This document shows, one piece after another, positions 1 through 9,779 of a DNA stretch of 64,000 nucleotides. The stretch is from Macrosoma leucophasiata (Eukaryota > Arthropoda > Insecta > Lepidoptera > Hedylidae), in assembly GCA_036365455.1 (NCBI GenBank), contig JAWQUS010000010.1, positions 23,732,501 to 23,796,500 of the forward strand, in the 5' to 3' direction. Positions within the stretch are counted from its first letter, which is position 1. Every line of letters starts with the position of its first letter. The translations under genes were made by a program, and so were the position numbers. The notes beneath the pieces are model-generated. The model made no database searches. It saw only the letters and a program-made list of their open reading frames with translations, and was not told the origin of the DNA.

Positions 1-309
1 CACATAGGGTACGTTCGACCAAACGACCCCAACGATTGCGACCATGACCGCTGAAATTGTCGTTCCACTATCGCAAAAATACCGCGGGCGTTGAGCCAGT
101 CCACTTCATTATAATAATAAAATTTATTGACATACTTTAATTTTATCAAAAATGACTTAACTTTTAATTTAAACAAAACCTACAAATTGCAAAACCAACC
201 TTAGCTCAATCATTAAAAATATTAATATCTCTCGATATTCATCTCATTAACAATAAGTTTAGTATGTACAAACAAATCCATTCTGTCACTTCAAAATCTT
301 CAAATGTAT
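1..309. other. No gene or repeat recognised
   Basis: AT-rich sequence without an open frame of note. I see no motif or repeat that recurs elsewhere in the window. Confidence 0.5.
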
Positions 310-560
310 CGCATGACAAAATTTGTCCTGTCCCTTACAAAATGTGAGTCAGACACACTTTTTAAGAGCCAGTACAAATTTTGTGTCGCGACAAATTTTG
401 TCATGTTACTTCAAATGCACCGCGACGCTTCAAATCACTTCGCCGCTTCGCCGCGTCGGCAGCCTCATTTGAAGTAACAAGCAACATGACAAAAGTCGCG
501 ACAAAATTTGTCGCGACAAATTTGTCATGTTACTTCAAATGCACCGCGACGCGTCAAATC
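310..560. repeat. Cluster of direct and inverted repeats around gtcgcgac
   Basis: The block 'tcgcgacaaattttgtcatg' followed by 'ttacttcaaatgcaccgcga' occurs twice in direct orientation, near 386 and near 508. An inverted copy of the same words lies between them at about 450-495. At 495-517 there is a perfect 23-bp palindrome built on GTCGCGACAAA. Together these can form alternative hairpins. The block joins directly onto DNA that matches the interior of the TIR element at 53-54 kb, so it may be part of a relative of that element. The 66-codon frame inside it is a by-product of the repeat. Confidence 0.7.
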
Positions 561-747
561 GACTTCGTTTTGACTTCGTAGAGAGTTATTTCTGCTGCAC
601 AATGCCTATGTAAGCACTGATAGTGCGGTGTTGGTCAAAACTTGATGAAAATGATGGACAAACGTCACGTAAGTAAGGTGCGAAAGAGATAACGCTCTAC
701 ACACCTGAAATAAGCCGAAGTCTCCTTCCTAAAGTCGATGTGCAATT
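561..747 (+). repeat. Fragment related to the Harbinger-like element at 53.0-54.4 kb
   Basis: Sequence around 590-625 (taagcactgatagtgcggt) and 627-738 (ggtcaaaacttgatgaaaat, gagataacgctctacacacc, aataagccgaagtctcc) aligns with 53190-53220 and 53637-53740. In that other copy a different repeat separates the two halves. No terminal repeats are visible here. Confidence 0.65.
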
Positions 748-1222
748 TTTTTTTATGTAATGGTAGTGGTAAACAAGCATGCAGTTCACATTGATGTTAA
801 GTGATGACTGCAGCCTATAAAAACCTACACAAAGACCAAGGTCAAAATGCAGATGCGTTACCACTCCTGAGGCCTAAAGTGTTATACGTCTCTGCCGGAA
901 ATTACAGGGCCGTACATTACCACCTGACCGGAACACGATAGAGCTGAACACCACCATTTAGCGGCAAGTATATTAGGGAATGCGGTGGTGCCTACGCCCG
1001 CGAGCTCCGTCGCTGGAGCTCTACCACCAGGACAAAATGCAGATGCGTTACCACTCCTGAGGCCTAAGGTGTTATGCCTCTGTGCCGGAAATTACAGGGC
1101 CGTACATTACCACCTGACCGGAACAGATAGAGCTGAACACCACCATTTAGCGGCAAGTATATTAGGTAATGCGGTGGTGCTTACGCCCGCGAGTTCCGTC
1201 ACTGGAGCTATACCACCAGTAA
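748..1222 (-). repeat. Family A retroposon with internal tandem duplication
   Basis: A full family A copy on the - strand: poly(T) on the left (the 3' tail), then the standard body, ending in 'ctaccaccagtaaaa' on the right (the 5' end). The segment from 'caaaatgcagatgcgttacc' to 'ctctaccaccag' is present twice, starting at 843 and 1033, a period of 190 bp. This makes the copy about 475 bp instead of about 290. Confidence 0.85.
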
Positions 1223-1815
1223 AATATTTCGTGTAGTACTGTATGTCCTTGTGACAGACAACTGTCAGCTTAGTTACAAGGTTTTATTTATTCTTCATCT
1301 TCAACTACGGAACTCCGAAAATACTGCTGCAAATTAAAGTTCATTAACAAAATATAATTGGCTCGAAGTGAAGACGACATTGAACGAGTTTGATGTATTA
1401 ATTTGTTCAGTTAAACTTCCTCGTTATTGGAGCCTTGTTTAAAATCCACGACTCCTTAATGACTTCATACAGCCATGAATTTAATTACATACATATTGAG
1501 GAATGGAAGCATTTCATATTGACGCCAAGTTATTCTTGTGAGAGAGCTTTAACGGGGAAGTTCGAGTAAGATGGCACATTTACAGATTTCAAAACTACTA
1601 TATAAGGTAGATTGAGTTATTAGGCGCAAGTCTATGTAGAGATTTGTTTTAGATTTTATTATTTATTAGAGATATTTATCTCACATTATTAATATATTAA
1701 ACTTATTATTTAAAATTAACTTCACGTTTCGGTTGCTGTTTGATGCTGATTGATTGTCAAAGAAATATGTAGGCAGAGAATATACGCGCGACAAATCTGT
1801 AAAAAATTCTTTGAT
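1223..1815. other. No gene or repeat recognised
   Basis: AT-rich and broken by stops in all frames. A short stretch near 1716-1735 (taacttcacgtttcggt) looks like a piece also present near 10700. Nothing else is visible. Confidence 0.45.
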
Positions 1816-2045
1816 CAGTGTGTGTTGCCAGTGATGACATGTGGAATTGAAACGTGATCGCTCACAATGGTTGTCAAAAGAAGGCTCAAGGTCACGTAGA
1901 GAGCAAACGACAAAGCTTATGCTTGGAGTTTCACTGCGAGATCGAATCGGAAATGAGGAAAATAGTATGAGAACTAAAATTCCGATATAGCCAACCTAAT
2001 AGTGAAACTCAAGTGGCAGTGAGCAGAGCACATAGCTCGAAGAAC
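1816..2045 (+). pseudogene. Degenerate RTE-type LINE 3' coding fragment
   Basis: Nucleotide match to family E read in the sense direction: 'tgtgttgccagtgatgacat' (V-L-P-V-M-T), then 'aggctcaaggtcac', 'gcgagatcgaatcggaaatg' and 'aaactcaagtggcagtgagc'. In intact RTE proteins this is the region just after the reverse transcriptase core (…RLKVTQRAM…LRDRI…IAKLKW…). Indels and stops disrupt the frame. Confidence 0.7.
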
Positions 2046-2442
2046 TGTTGAGCATTTCCAAGTATCCAATCTGACCGGGTGGAACTTCTATCTTCGACGG
2101 GTGGTACGATGTAGCAATGTAGACAATGGCACCAGATCGAACAGTTCATCAGGGCACTCACCAATGTAAAGGCGGCAGAAAATGCACAGACATCCGATGT
2201 CTCTGCGCAGACTCAAATTTCCGAGTCGATCTGTGATTCCTGTTGACGATTCGAATGACACGTTTTTTAATGGAGTCAAGGGGACCAACCTGGTATTTAG
2301 GGGCTCCCGCCCAAAGATGAGAGCAGTATTCCAAATGGGGCCCCACTTGAGCTTCATAGAGCTGTAGAAGTTGCCCCAATTTGAAATACTGCCTCGCCTT
2401 GTTTAGCAAGTTTCTTGGATACCAGCTTGGTCTCACCCTCAA
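2046..2442 (-). pseudogene. Degenerate Jockey-type reverse transcriptase C-terminal fragment
   Basis: The - strand frame 2442-2158 reads LLQLYEAQVGPHLEYCSHLW…PLDSIKKRVIRIV, which matches the thumb region after the RT core of Jockey-group LINEs. The continuation (LRRDIGCLCIFCRLYIGECP…ELFDLVP…HRTTRRR) is in another frame, 2357-2088, so a frameshift separates the two halves. There is no catalytic core. It is an old 5'- and 3'-truncated relic. Confidence 0.75.
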
Positions 2443-2828
2443 TATGAATAATTCTAGTGTAACATACGTGAGATAAATCCAAAAACATAGGCTTATTTCA
2501 ATCAGTGTAGCTTTCGAAAACCTGAGTACGTGTTGAGATCAAAGCCTGGACAGATTTAACAATATGACCTCCAGACTGTAAATAATACAGACCTTTGTTC
2601 TAGCGGCCGGTGACGCTGTCAATGTTGCTACGTTTCATAGACATGCTTTAGTGATTTACTTTTATGTTTTTAACTCCAATGGAAAAAACGGAATCCAATG
2701 GAACTCTGATAAGATCACTCGTGCGTCTGCCTAGCTATCTGTCACAGGTGATTTCTCTAAAACTTCTAGATCGATTGATTTGAAAGGTGCACGTATCAGT
2801 GACTCAAACAAGTATGTTTAACTTTAGT
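2443..2828. other. Mostly unassigned; family M fragment at about 2690-2790
   Basis: The words 'gataagatcactcgtgcgtc' and 'tctagatcgattgatttgaa' match the family M repeat at 58.6 kb. The rest shows no gene or recognisable repeat. Confidence 0.45.
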
Positions 2829-3461
2829 TATCATCATCATCATTTCAGCCAAAATACGTCCACTGCTGGACAAAGGCCTCCCCCAAAGATTGCCACAACG
2901 AATGATCCTAGGCCGCCCTCATCCAGCGATTGCCAGCTACCTTCACTAGGTTGTCGGTCCATCTTGTGGGGGGTCTGCCTACGCTTCGTCTTCCGGTACG
3001 CGGTCGCCACTCCAGAACTCTACTGTCATAACGGCCGTCAGTTAAAATAAAAAAATAAAATACGCTTACACTCACAGCCCCACAGTAGGTATAAACCTGT
3101 GTCGTGGGTGCCGTTGTACACATACAACACATACACAAACACCCAGACTCGAAACATATATCTGTAGGCCATACAAATATTTGTTCCGGTGCGGGGATCG
3201 AACCCGCGACCCTTCGAATCAAACGGTGGTTTCGCACCGCTGGACTAACCGAGTCGTCAAAGTTCTGCGAGCTATGTGCCCTGCTCACTGACACCTGATA
3301 CTTGAGTTTTGCTATTCGGTGAGCTGCATCGGTTAATTTGGTTCTCATGCGGATCGCCTCATGTCTGATTCGATCTCGCACAGAAACTCCGAGCATGGCC
3401 CTCACCATAGCTCTTTGAGTGACCTTGAGCCTTCTTATGAGGCCCATAGTGAGCAACCATT
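2829..3461 (-). pseudogene. Truncated RTE LINE (E1), split by a SINE
   Basis: The 3' end of an RTE-clade LINE on the - strand. It starts on the left with the (ATC)n tail and 'ttcagccaaaatacgtccac', and ends near 3461 where the 5' end is truncated. The protein pieces are RRLKVTQRAMVRAMLGVSVR, RTKLTDAAHRIAKLKY and, after the insertion, ILEWRP-like and GRPPTRWTDNLVKVAGNRW. The SINE at 3044-3260 interrupts it. Because the SINE happens to be open in the same frame, a hybrid 182-codon frame (3456-2908) results that is not a real protein. Confidence 0.85.
3044..3260 (-). mobile_element. Family F tRNA-derived SINE nested in E1
   Basis: Read on the - strand it starts 'tgacgactcggttagtccag', an A-box-like word, followed by the B-box GGTTCGATCCC. 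The body ends in an A/T-rich tail (3044-3064). E1 sequence resumes exactly on each side, with a short agtt repeat flanking (3040-3043 and 3261-3264). A second copy lies at 42928-43142 and a broken one at 46250-47297. Confidence 0.85.
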
Positions 3462-3863
3462 AACGTAAGTAAATTTTAAAAAAATGGCGGACACATTTGC
3501 GGGATACTAAACACCAACAAAAAAGTTTTTCTGAGTAGGTTTTCTTATATTCAATCAGTTTGGTAGTGTTCAGCACTATAGTGTGTCAGTCATGTGTGTG
3601 TAATATACGGCCCTGTAATTTAGGTTGCAAAATGTTGCCAACTCTGTTTTTGTTTGCAACATCATTACTCATCTTGGCTAAGTTACATCAAAATACTAAG
3701 CATTTTTTTTTTATCTTTTGAATTTAAAATAAGTAGATACTCTCAAAACGAAAGCACTAGCGCAGGTAACAGCTGTCAGCGTTATAAATGTAGGCCAGTG
3801 GACTATAATTAGTCACTGAAGGTTTACGACTCGAATTTGCGTACGTTGTACAGTACAAATTAA
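3462..3863. other. No gene or repeat recognised
   Basis: AT-rich; no open frame or repeated word that I recognise. Confidence 0.4.
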
Positions 3864-4063
3864 TCTAATATATAAAATTCTCGTGTCACAGTTTTCGTTG
3901 CCATACTCCTCCGAAACGTCTGGACAGATTCTCATGAAATTTTGTGAGCATAATGGGTAGGTCTGAGAATCGGCCAACGTCTACTTTTCATAACATTTTT
4001 GGACATTTTTTTTTATTTTCTAGGGCGATACAAAGTTGGCCGGGACATCTAGTGTTATTATAA
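3864..4063 (+). repeat. Dispersed insect repeat 'aaaattctcgtgtcac'
   Basis: The opening 'atataaaattctcgtgtcac', then 'actcctccgaaacgtctgga' and the ending 'ggccgggacatctagt', is the layout of a repeat commonly seen in insect genomes. It is related in style to family L (short consensus, 'ccgaaacg…ctga' motif). It has no coding capacity. Confidence 0.5.
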
Positions 4064-4584
4064 TAAATTCCAAACTATGATTGTATATGATTGTATGAGA
4101 ATTAGAGTTGTTTATTCACATTGAGTTTGTTTTGTCTTTGTCGGATTAATTAATTATTATGTAATTTTTTAGGATTCTGTATCCAAATGGCAATTAAAGT
4201 AACGTTTATAGGTTCATAATTATATGTCTGTCGGTCTGTCCGACCGTATTAGTTACTTTACTCCGAAACTGTTAGGACAAAGTTCTTAAAATAGTAAATA
4301 AGGAATTGAGAATAAATGTTCATAAGAATAATGCGAATGGCTACCTATGTCAATTCTTAAAATAATATAATCTCTATTTAATTTGAGTTGTCATTAAAAT
4401 ATATTCATATAAATTGTAATAACATTTACTTGCAAGGAATTTCTTTAGTTTATTATTAAATAGAGTGCTGTTTTAATATCTTTTATAGTGTCAGGTGAAT
4501 GGTTGTAAATTTTAATAAGCATAGAATGGGGACTGGTAGAAACTAATTTCATCGTTGTTGGCGGTCTACTTATTTGGAGTATAA
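4064..4584. other. Mostly unassigned; possible family M relic at 4160-4290
   Basis: 'ttctgtatccaaatggcaat' and 'ctgtcggtctgtccgacc' resemble family M. The rest is AT-rich with no recognisable content. Confidence 0.35.
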
Positions 4585-4735
4585 AGTTCAGGGCTATTTC
4601 TGACGAACTTACAGGACTCCAGAGTCATTACGGGGCCATACATTTCCATCCAACCGGAACACAATAATGCCGAATATGGTAATCCGTTTGGCAACAAGAT
4701 TAGGTAATTCGGTGGTTTTCTATGTTTGTGGAATT
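4585..4735 (-). repeat. Diverged family A fragment
   Basis: Recognisable words are 'cattacggggccatacattt', 'ccaaccggaacacaataatg' and 'aagattaggtaattcggtgg'. The poly(A) part is missing. It faces the oppositely oriented copy at 4744. Confidence 0.6.
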
Positions 4736-4743
4736 AAATTTTT

Positions 4744-5040
4744 GAATTTTACTGGTGGTAGAGTTCCATTGTAGGAGCTCGAGGGCGTAGATACCACCGA
4801 ATCACCTAGTCTATCGGCCGCCAAATGGTAATGTTCAACACTATTGTATTCCGGTTGGATGGTGGGTAATGTATGGCTCCGTAATACCATCACAGGGACA
4901 AAAAAACCGGGGTCTCAGGGGTGGCAACGCATCTGCATTTTGACCTATTTTCTTTTTGTCGGTGTCTTCGTAATGCAGTCATCACTTAACATCAATGTGA
5001 ACTGCGTGCTTGAATGTCACCTTCAAAACGTTAAACAAGT
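4744..5040 (+). repeat. Family A retroposon, second subfamily
   Basis: Starts 'actggtggtagagttccatt' and carries the 'ctcgagggcgtag' and 'gccgccaaatggtaatg' variants that define a second subfamily, distinct from the 'ctcgcgggcg / gccgctaaatgg' form. It ends near 'tgaactgcgtgcttg' and an eroded tail. Confidence 0.8.
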
Positions 5041-5520
5041 TTAAAATTAGTGCAATGGAATGTTTAGTCACGCTGACAAGTGAAATATGACAACTCAAGA
5101 CAACATAGTTTTTTGTGTCATTACGCTTAAAGCCATCATTGTTACCCTTGTCAAATTTAAAGTACCCGTATTTCAGCCTTATCCATTCCAGTGTCACAAC
5201 AGTAATAATTTGAAGTTCTTAAATGCTTATTAATGAGAAACGATGCGAACGAAAATGGAATGACTAAACTCTTATTAGTGATGAAAATGAAATGGACACA
5301 ATTTGTTTGCTACTGAAAATGTTATATAGCAGCAAAACTAAGCCAATTAAAATAAAATGCTTAGTAAATATGTAACGATTTCATTCTCATATTGTAAATA
5401 GGTAAAGTTTGTAACTTTTGTAGTTAGGGGCTAATCTTCAGAAATTCTATACCGATCGTGAAAAATCTTTCACAGACAGAAATTTACACTATTCAGAAGT
5501 GCTATAGGTTCAATTTTATT
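5041..5520. other. No gene or repeat recognised
   Basis: AT-rich; the 71-codon minus frame here begins inside the A copy and has no recognisable content. Confidence 0.45.
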
Positions 5521-6144
5521 ACTAGCTGTGCCCGCGACTTCGTTTGCGTGGAAAAATGACTTTGGGCAGCTTTTTTAATATAATTTTTGGTTAATTTTGA
5601 ATCATAAACACTTTTGGTTTGGTTGAAAAAATCTGGTTTACATTAATGCTTCTCTGTACACGATATTACACGCATTGATGGCCATCGGAGATGAGATCTT
5701 ATGCTGAACCACCAACGCCACTAACGCCACCAATGCCATCAACACTACTAATGCCAACAACACCGTTAACGCCACCAACGCCATCAACGCTACCAACGCC
5801 ACTAACACCAATAACGCTACCACCACAACCGCCACCACTACCACCACCAACGCCATAAACGCCACCAACGCCATAAACGCCACCGACGTCATTAACGCCA
5901 CCACCACCACCACTACCACCAACACCACCAATACCACCAACAACCATAAAAACAATGCGACGCAACAACTAACGATTTTTGTGTAACTTTCACCATTTAC
6001 GCACGCAAGGAAAGTTCTAAATTTTGCCGTTTTCGCAATATTTTTTATTTCTGCTCCTCTCCTATTCATCTAAGCGTGATGTTATAGCCTTCCTCGATAA
6101 ATGGAATATCTTACACTAAAAGAATTTTACAAATCGATCCACTC
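5521..6144 (+). repeat. Family L repeat, interrupted by a minisatellite
   Basis: It begins 'actagctgtgcccgcgactt' and its later part ('ctcctattcatctaagcgtg', 'gatgttatagccttcctcg', 'gataaatgg') resumes at about 6055. The middle carries the ACC-rich minisatellite at 5704-5946. It ends where an A copy abuts at 6145. Confidence 0.7.
5704..5946. repeat. ACC/ACG minisatellite of about 9-bp unit
   Basis: Imperfect reiteration of (accaacgcc)-like units, with the unit length kept a multiple of three. The - strand therefore stays open in more than one frame: a Gly/Val frame (5968-5699) and a Val/Ala/Leu frame (6069-5638). There is no start context, signal peptide or neighbouring exon, so I read these as repeat translations and not as a gene. 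Confidence 0.85.
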
Positions 6145-6246
6145 TTTTTACTGGTGGTAGAGCTCCAGTGACGGAGCTCGTGGGTGTAGGCACCACCGCA
6201 TTACCTAATATACTTGCCGCTAAATGGTAGTGTTCAGCACTGTTGT
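6145..6246 (+). repeat. Family A 5' fragment
   Basis: Opens with 'tttttactggtggtagagct' and runs to 'aatggtagtgttcagcactg', about the first 100 bp of the element. The remaining two thirds and the poly(A) tail are absent; the palindromic repeats follow. Confidence 0.8.
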
Positions 6247-6313
6247 TAGCTTTATTGTTATAATTTACGTTTATTTTTAATCTGTGTCATCAAATGTATT
6301 GCAATGACAACAT

Positions 6314-6574
6314 TAAATGAACGAACAATTCATGTTTAAATTGTGCGTTCATTCATGTTAGCTTTATTAAATTTATATTTAATTTGTAATCTGTGTAATC
6401 TATAAATGAACGAACAATTCGTATTTAAATCGTTCGTTCATTTATGTTGGCTTTATCGTATTTCGTTTATTTTTTTTTTCTATGTAATCGATAAATATTT
6501 ACGTTATTTTTAATCTGTGCAATCAGTGAATGAACGAACAATTCACATTCACATTTCAATTGTTCGTTCATTCA
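6314..6574. repeat. Three tandem units, each with a gaacgaac palindrome
   Basis: Three hairpins lie at 6314-6356, 6402-6445 and 6527-6574. The third has perfect 17-bp arms (tgaatgaacgaacaatt / aattgttcgttcattca) around a 14-bp loop; the others differ by a few bases. The spacers share 'aatctgtgtaatc' and 'gctttat', so the whole unit (about 90-125 bp) was tandemly multiplied. No coding content. Confidence 0.85.
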
Positions 6575-6603
6575 TGACACAAATTATATAAAAGACAGCT
6601 GAG

Positions 6604-9426
6604 TTGTCAAATGGTCATCCCAATTATAGGTTAGTACGAAACGATCGTACAGACGGTGCCCTCGGGGGCACCCTTATATATTACAAGAGGACGTTGCATT
6701 GCACGCCTCTACCCTCCCCCGACGACCTGGAGAACATTGAAGTATCAGTTTGCCTATTAGCGATGACCGGTCATCAGCCGATCACTATAGTGTCGGCGTA
6801 TCTATCCCCCCAACGCGATCTCTTAGTAAGCGACCTAGATCGTCTATTTAAGCTTGGCGACTCCGTCATAGTGGCAGGAGATCTCAACGCCAAACACATA
6901 ATGTGGAGCTGTAACTCGTCTAACGCACGAGGGACAGTTCTAGAACGTTATCTTGACAGGGCACCTATAGACATTCTAGTGCCACTCGAACCCACCCACT
7001 ATTGTTATGACGACAACATGGGACGACCCGACATACTCGATCTAGCACTTGTAAAGAACGTAAACTTACGTCTACATTCTATACGAGTGCTACACGAGTT
7101 AGACTCTGACCATAGACCTGTTATCATAGAATTTATCCCCCATAGCGGCCCCACTGATACAGGTCATAGTGACATCCCGATGAGAGTGGTAACCGACTGG
7201 TCTCAAGTGAGACGCAGGTTGGCTACCACCACATCCGAAGACCTCGATACGATCCCCTCACTCATAGAGACCCCTGACGAAGTCAATAGCGCGATCCTTA
7301 CTTTCACTAACCACGTACAATCCGTCGTAGACGGATGTTCAGAGGAAAAACCCGTGACTGTACCCAGTCACGCCGTTATCCCTGAGCACGTACGGGAGAT
7401 AGTGAGAGAAAGGAATGCAACTACAAGAGCTTACTACTCTGCCCCAACGGCCGATAGAAAAACCGCCATGCAATACTGGCAACGTCAGGCCAAGAAATGC
7501 AAGGTGGAAGTCTATAACGGCCGCTGGGAGCAAAAGCTCACTGACCTTGATCCCACTCATACAGAGTATTGGAAGCTTTTCAGCTGCTTCAAATCTCCCA
7601 ACGAGGCATCCATGCCTCCCCTCATTCGTCCCAACCAACCGCCAGCCTTCGATGACTTCGAAAAGTCCGAATGCCTGGCGAGCGAACTCGAGACTCAATG
7701 CTCTCCAAGTACGATGCCGATAGCTGCCGATCATTTAGATAAGATTAACTCTGAAGTCGAAAGTAGGAACGCGAGACCGCCAACCCCTCCGCGCGAAACC
7801 GGTCCCATTCCCGACACGCAGTTCGATGAAAACGCTAACGATAATAGCGAAAATAATGATGATCCTCTCAGACCTGTGACAGTCGTAGAGGTGTCAGACC
7901 TGATCAAGCGTCTAAAAGTGCGGAAAGCGCCGGGTGCGGACGGCGTTTCCAATCGCACAGTTAGAAACTTTCCCCCCTTGCTCATTGCCCTTTTGGCTGC
8001 GATACTCAACGCAGCGTTTAAAAATAGTATGTTTCCACCCGCGTGGAAAGAGGCCACAGTTATCGGGTTTAAAAAGCCCGGTAAGCCGAGCAACCAGGCC
8101 TCGTCATACAGGCCGATAAGTCTGCTCAGTTCTCTCAGTAAACTTTACGAGCGCGTCGTGTACGCTCGACTCTTAGATTTCACCCGAGTGCGGCACTTGA
8201 TCCCGGACGAACAGTTCGGGTTCCGTGCTCACCACTCCTGTGTCCATCAAGTACATCGAATCACCGAGCATATACTCAGTAAATTCGATAGAAAGATTAT
8301 GACGGGAGCCCTCTTCTTCGATATCGCTAAAGCATTCGACCGCGTGTGGCACAACGGCTTATTATATAAGCTGTACACTCTCGGAGTGCCCACCCAAATC
8401 GTGCACATCATTCGCGATTTTCTGTCGGACAGAGGCTTTCGATATCGAGTCGAGGGTACCCTTTCGAACCGTCACACCATAACAGCCGGTGTTCCCCAAG
8501 GATCCGTACTCTCCCCCCTCCTGTTCACGCTATACACTAGCGATATCCCTGTCCGCCACGGCGTTCAGGTGGCAATGTACGCTGACGACACTGCTATTTA
8601 CGTCTCTGGCAAAAAGCCAGAGATCATAAGGAAAGCCCTGCAAGCGGCGGCCAAAGACCTTGAGTCTTGGTTCCGCCGCTGGCGTATAGAGGTAAATCCT
8701 AGCAAGAGCGCTGCCATACTCTTTATACGGGACCGCGCTCCCAGACCTAACGTAGCCCCAGTCCTCATGTTTGACGAGCCCATCCCCTGGATGGACAAAA
8801 TCAAATACTTAGGAGTGACGCTTGATCGGCATCTGACCTTCGCTGCACATGTAAAAGCAGCGCGCGGAAAGGCTGCATTCGTGTTGTCCCAATTACATTG
8901 TTTATTAAACAAAAAGAGCAAGCTATCGGCCCGGAACAAACTCCGTGCCTATACGTCCTGCATAAGGCCCATACTATGTTACGCGTCCCCGGTATTCGCC
9001 CACGCGAAAAACACAATATTACATAAGCTTCAAACTTTGCAGAATCGATTCTTACGTAGAGCCGTAGGCGCGCCTTGGTACGTACGTAATAAAAACTTGC
9101 ACATTGACGCAAATCTGCCTACCATCCGGCAGTTTATGAAGCGAGCTTCAGCTCGCTATTTCGACCGGGCGAGTCACCACCCGAATCCGCTGGTCAGAGC
9201 GGCCGCGATTTACACTCCTTTTGATCGCGCCAAAAGGAGACGTCCAAGGCACGTCTTAAAAGATCCGGACGATGAGACCACGTTGGCCATCGCCGCTATG
9301 AACAATCATTTACAGAATCACACTGCACAAACCGCCAACAATACAACGCGCCGACGCGTTTCCCGACCTTATCCCCGGCCCCGCGAGGCCGATGACATTC
9401 CGGTTATTACCAACCGAATGGAGTAG
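6604..9426 (+). CDS. Jockey-clade LINE endonuclease-reverse transcriptase (5'-truncated ORF2)
   Basis: The protein nicks target DNA and copies its own mRNA into the site. The frame is open for 940 codons from a TTG. The first five codons are target DNA, so this is not a genuine start; the first in-frame ATG is at 6763. Residues 6-175 are the C-terminal two thirds of an AP-type endonuclease: GDLNAKH (92-98) and the catalytic SDHRP (168-172). The N-terminal part of that domain with its catalytic Glu is missing. The RT domain runs from about 430 to 720, with SSYRPISLL, FDIAKAFDRVW (Asp 573), AGVPQGSVLSP and the active site YADD (659-662). The C-terminal part ends at TAG 9424-9426. There is no ORF1 (gag-like) gene upstream. 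No internal stop or frameshift is seen, which suggests recent insertion. It could not nick by itself. Confidence 0.95.
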   Translation: MSNGHPNYRLVRNDRTDGALGGTLIYYKRTLHCTPLPSPDDLENIEVSVCLLAMTGHQPITIVSAYLSPQRDLLVSDLDRLFKLGDSVIVAGDLNAKHIMWSCNSSNARGTVLERYLDRAPIDILVPLEPTHYCYDDNMGRPDILDLALVKNVNLRLHSIRVLHELDSDHRPVIIEFIPHSGPTDTGHSDIPMRVVTDWSQVRRRLATTTSEDLDTIPSLIETPDEVNSAILTFTNHVQSVVDGCSEEKPVTVPSHAVIPEHVREIVRERNATTRAYYSAPTADRKTAMQYWQRQAKKCKVEVYNGRWEQKLTDLDPTHTEYWKLFSCFKSPNEASMPPLIRPNQPPAFDDFEKSECLASELETQCSPSTMPIAADHLDKINSEVESRNARPPTPPRETGPIPDTQFDENANDNSENNDDPLRPVTVVEVSDLIKRLKVRKAPGADGVSNRTVRNFPPLLIALLAAILNAAFKNSMFPPAWKEATVIGFKKPGKPSNQASSYRPISLLSSLSKLYERVVYARLLDFTRVRHLIPDEQFGFRAHHSCVHQVHRITEHILSKFDRKIMTGALFFDIAKAFDRVWHNGLLYKLYTLGVPTQIVHIIRDFLSDRGFRYRVEGTLSNRHTITAGVPQGSVLSPLLFTLYTSDIPVRHGVQVAMYADDTAIYVSGKKPEIIRKALQAAAKDLESWFRRWRIEVNPSKSAAILFIRDRAPRPNVAPVLMFDEPIPWMDKIKYLGVTLDRHLTFAAHVKAARGKAAFVLSQLHCLLNKKSKLSARNKLRAYTSCIRPILCYASPVFAHAKNTILHKLQTLQNRFLRRAVGAPWYVRNKNLHIDANLPTIRQFMKRASARYFDRASHHPNPLVRAAAIYTPFDRAKRRRPRHVLKDPDDETTLAIAAMNNHLQNHTAQTANNTTRRRVSRPYPRPREADDIPVITNRME

Positions 9427-9660
9427 AGCGAAAGTTGCACCGCCCATAATCGCATATGTCTCATATGTCCCTCCGCAACGCCCTAAGCCGAGGCACGGAC
9501 CCGCATGGGTCACCCTTAGGCAGTTGCGCTAACTTTTTTGCTAGGCTGGAGCGCCTTCTGCGCTCGCCGATTGCCCGGTGAAGTAGACTAGTGCCGTCTC
9601 GAGACAGGCCGCATACATAAAGCCAGACCTAAAAAAAAAAAAAAAAAAACAAATGGTCAT
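6608..9660 (+). mobile_element. 5'-truncated Jockey LINE insertion with 11-bp target duplication
   Basis: The 11-bp word CAAATGGTCAT occurs at 6608-6618 and again at 9650-9660, immediately after a run of 19 A. The inserted DNA is therefore 6619-9649. The 3' UTR is 9427-9630. The insertion is flanked on the right by an older 3' end of the same family. Confidence 0.88.
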
Positions 9661-9746
9661 TTAGGCTGGAGCGCCTTCTGCGCTCGCCGATTGCCCGGTG
9701 AAGTAGACTAGTGCCGTCTCGAGACAGGCCGCCTACACAAAGCCCG

Positions 9747-9779
<33 letters not shown>
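9661..9779 (+). mobile_element. Short 3' end of the same LINE family with its own poly(A)
   Basis: From 9662 the sequence repeats 9542-9630 at a 120-bp offset with a handful of differences, then ends in about 30 A. It is followed by CAATTGGCCATT, two mismatches from the CAAATGGTCAT target word. This fits either an older, heavily truncated insertion at the same target or a tandem duplication of the tail. Confidence 0.8.

Noticed and set aside
5638..6069. Gly/Val-rich and Val/Ala-rich - strand ORFs resembling cuticle or silk repeats
   Set aside because: They arise from a minisatellite whose unit is a multiple of three. They lack a signal peptide and the frame runs into a family L repeat.
6604..6618. 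TTG at 6604 as a genuine start codon of the LINE protein
   Set aside because: These bases are the target-site duplication, not LINE sequence; the frame is open there by chance.
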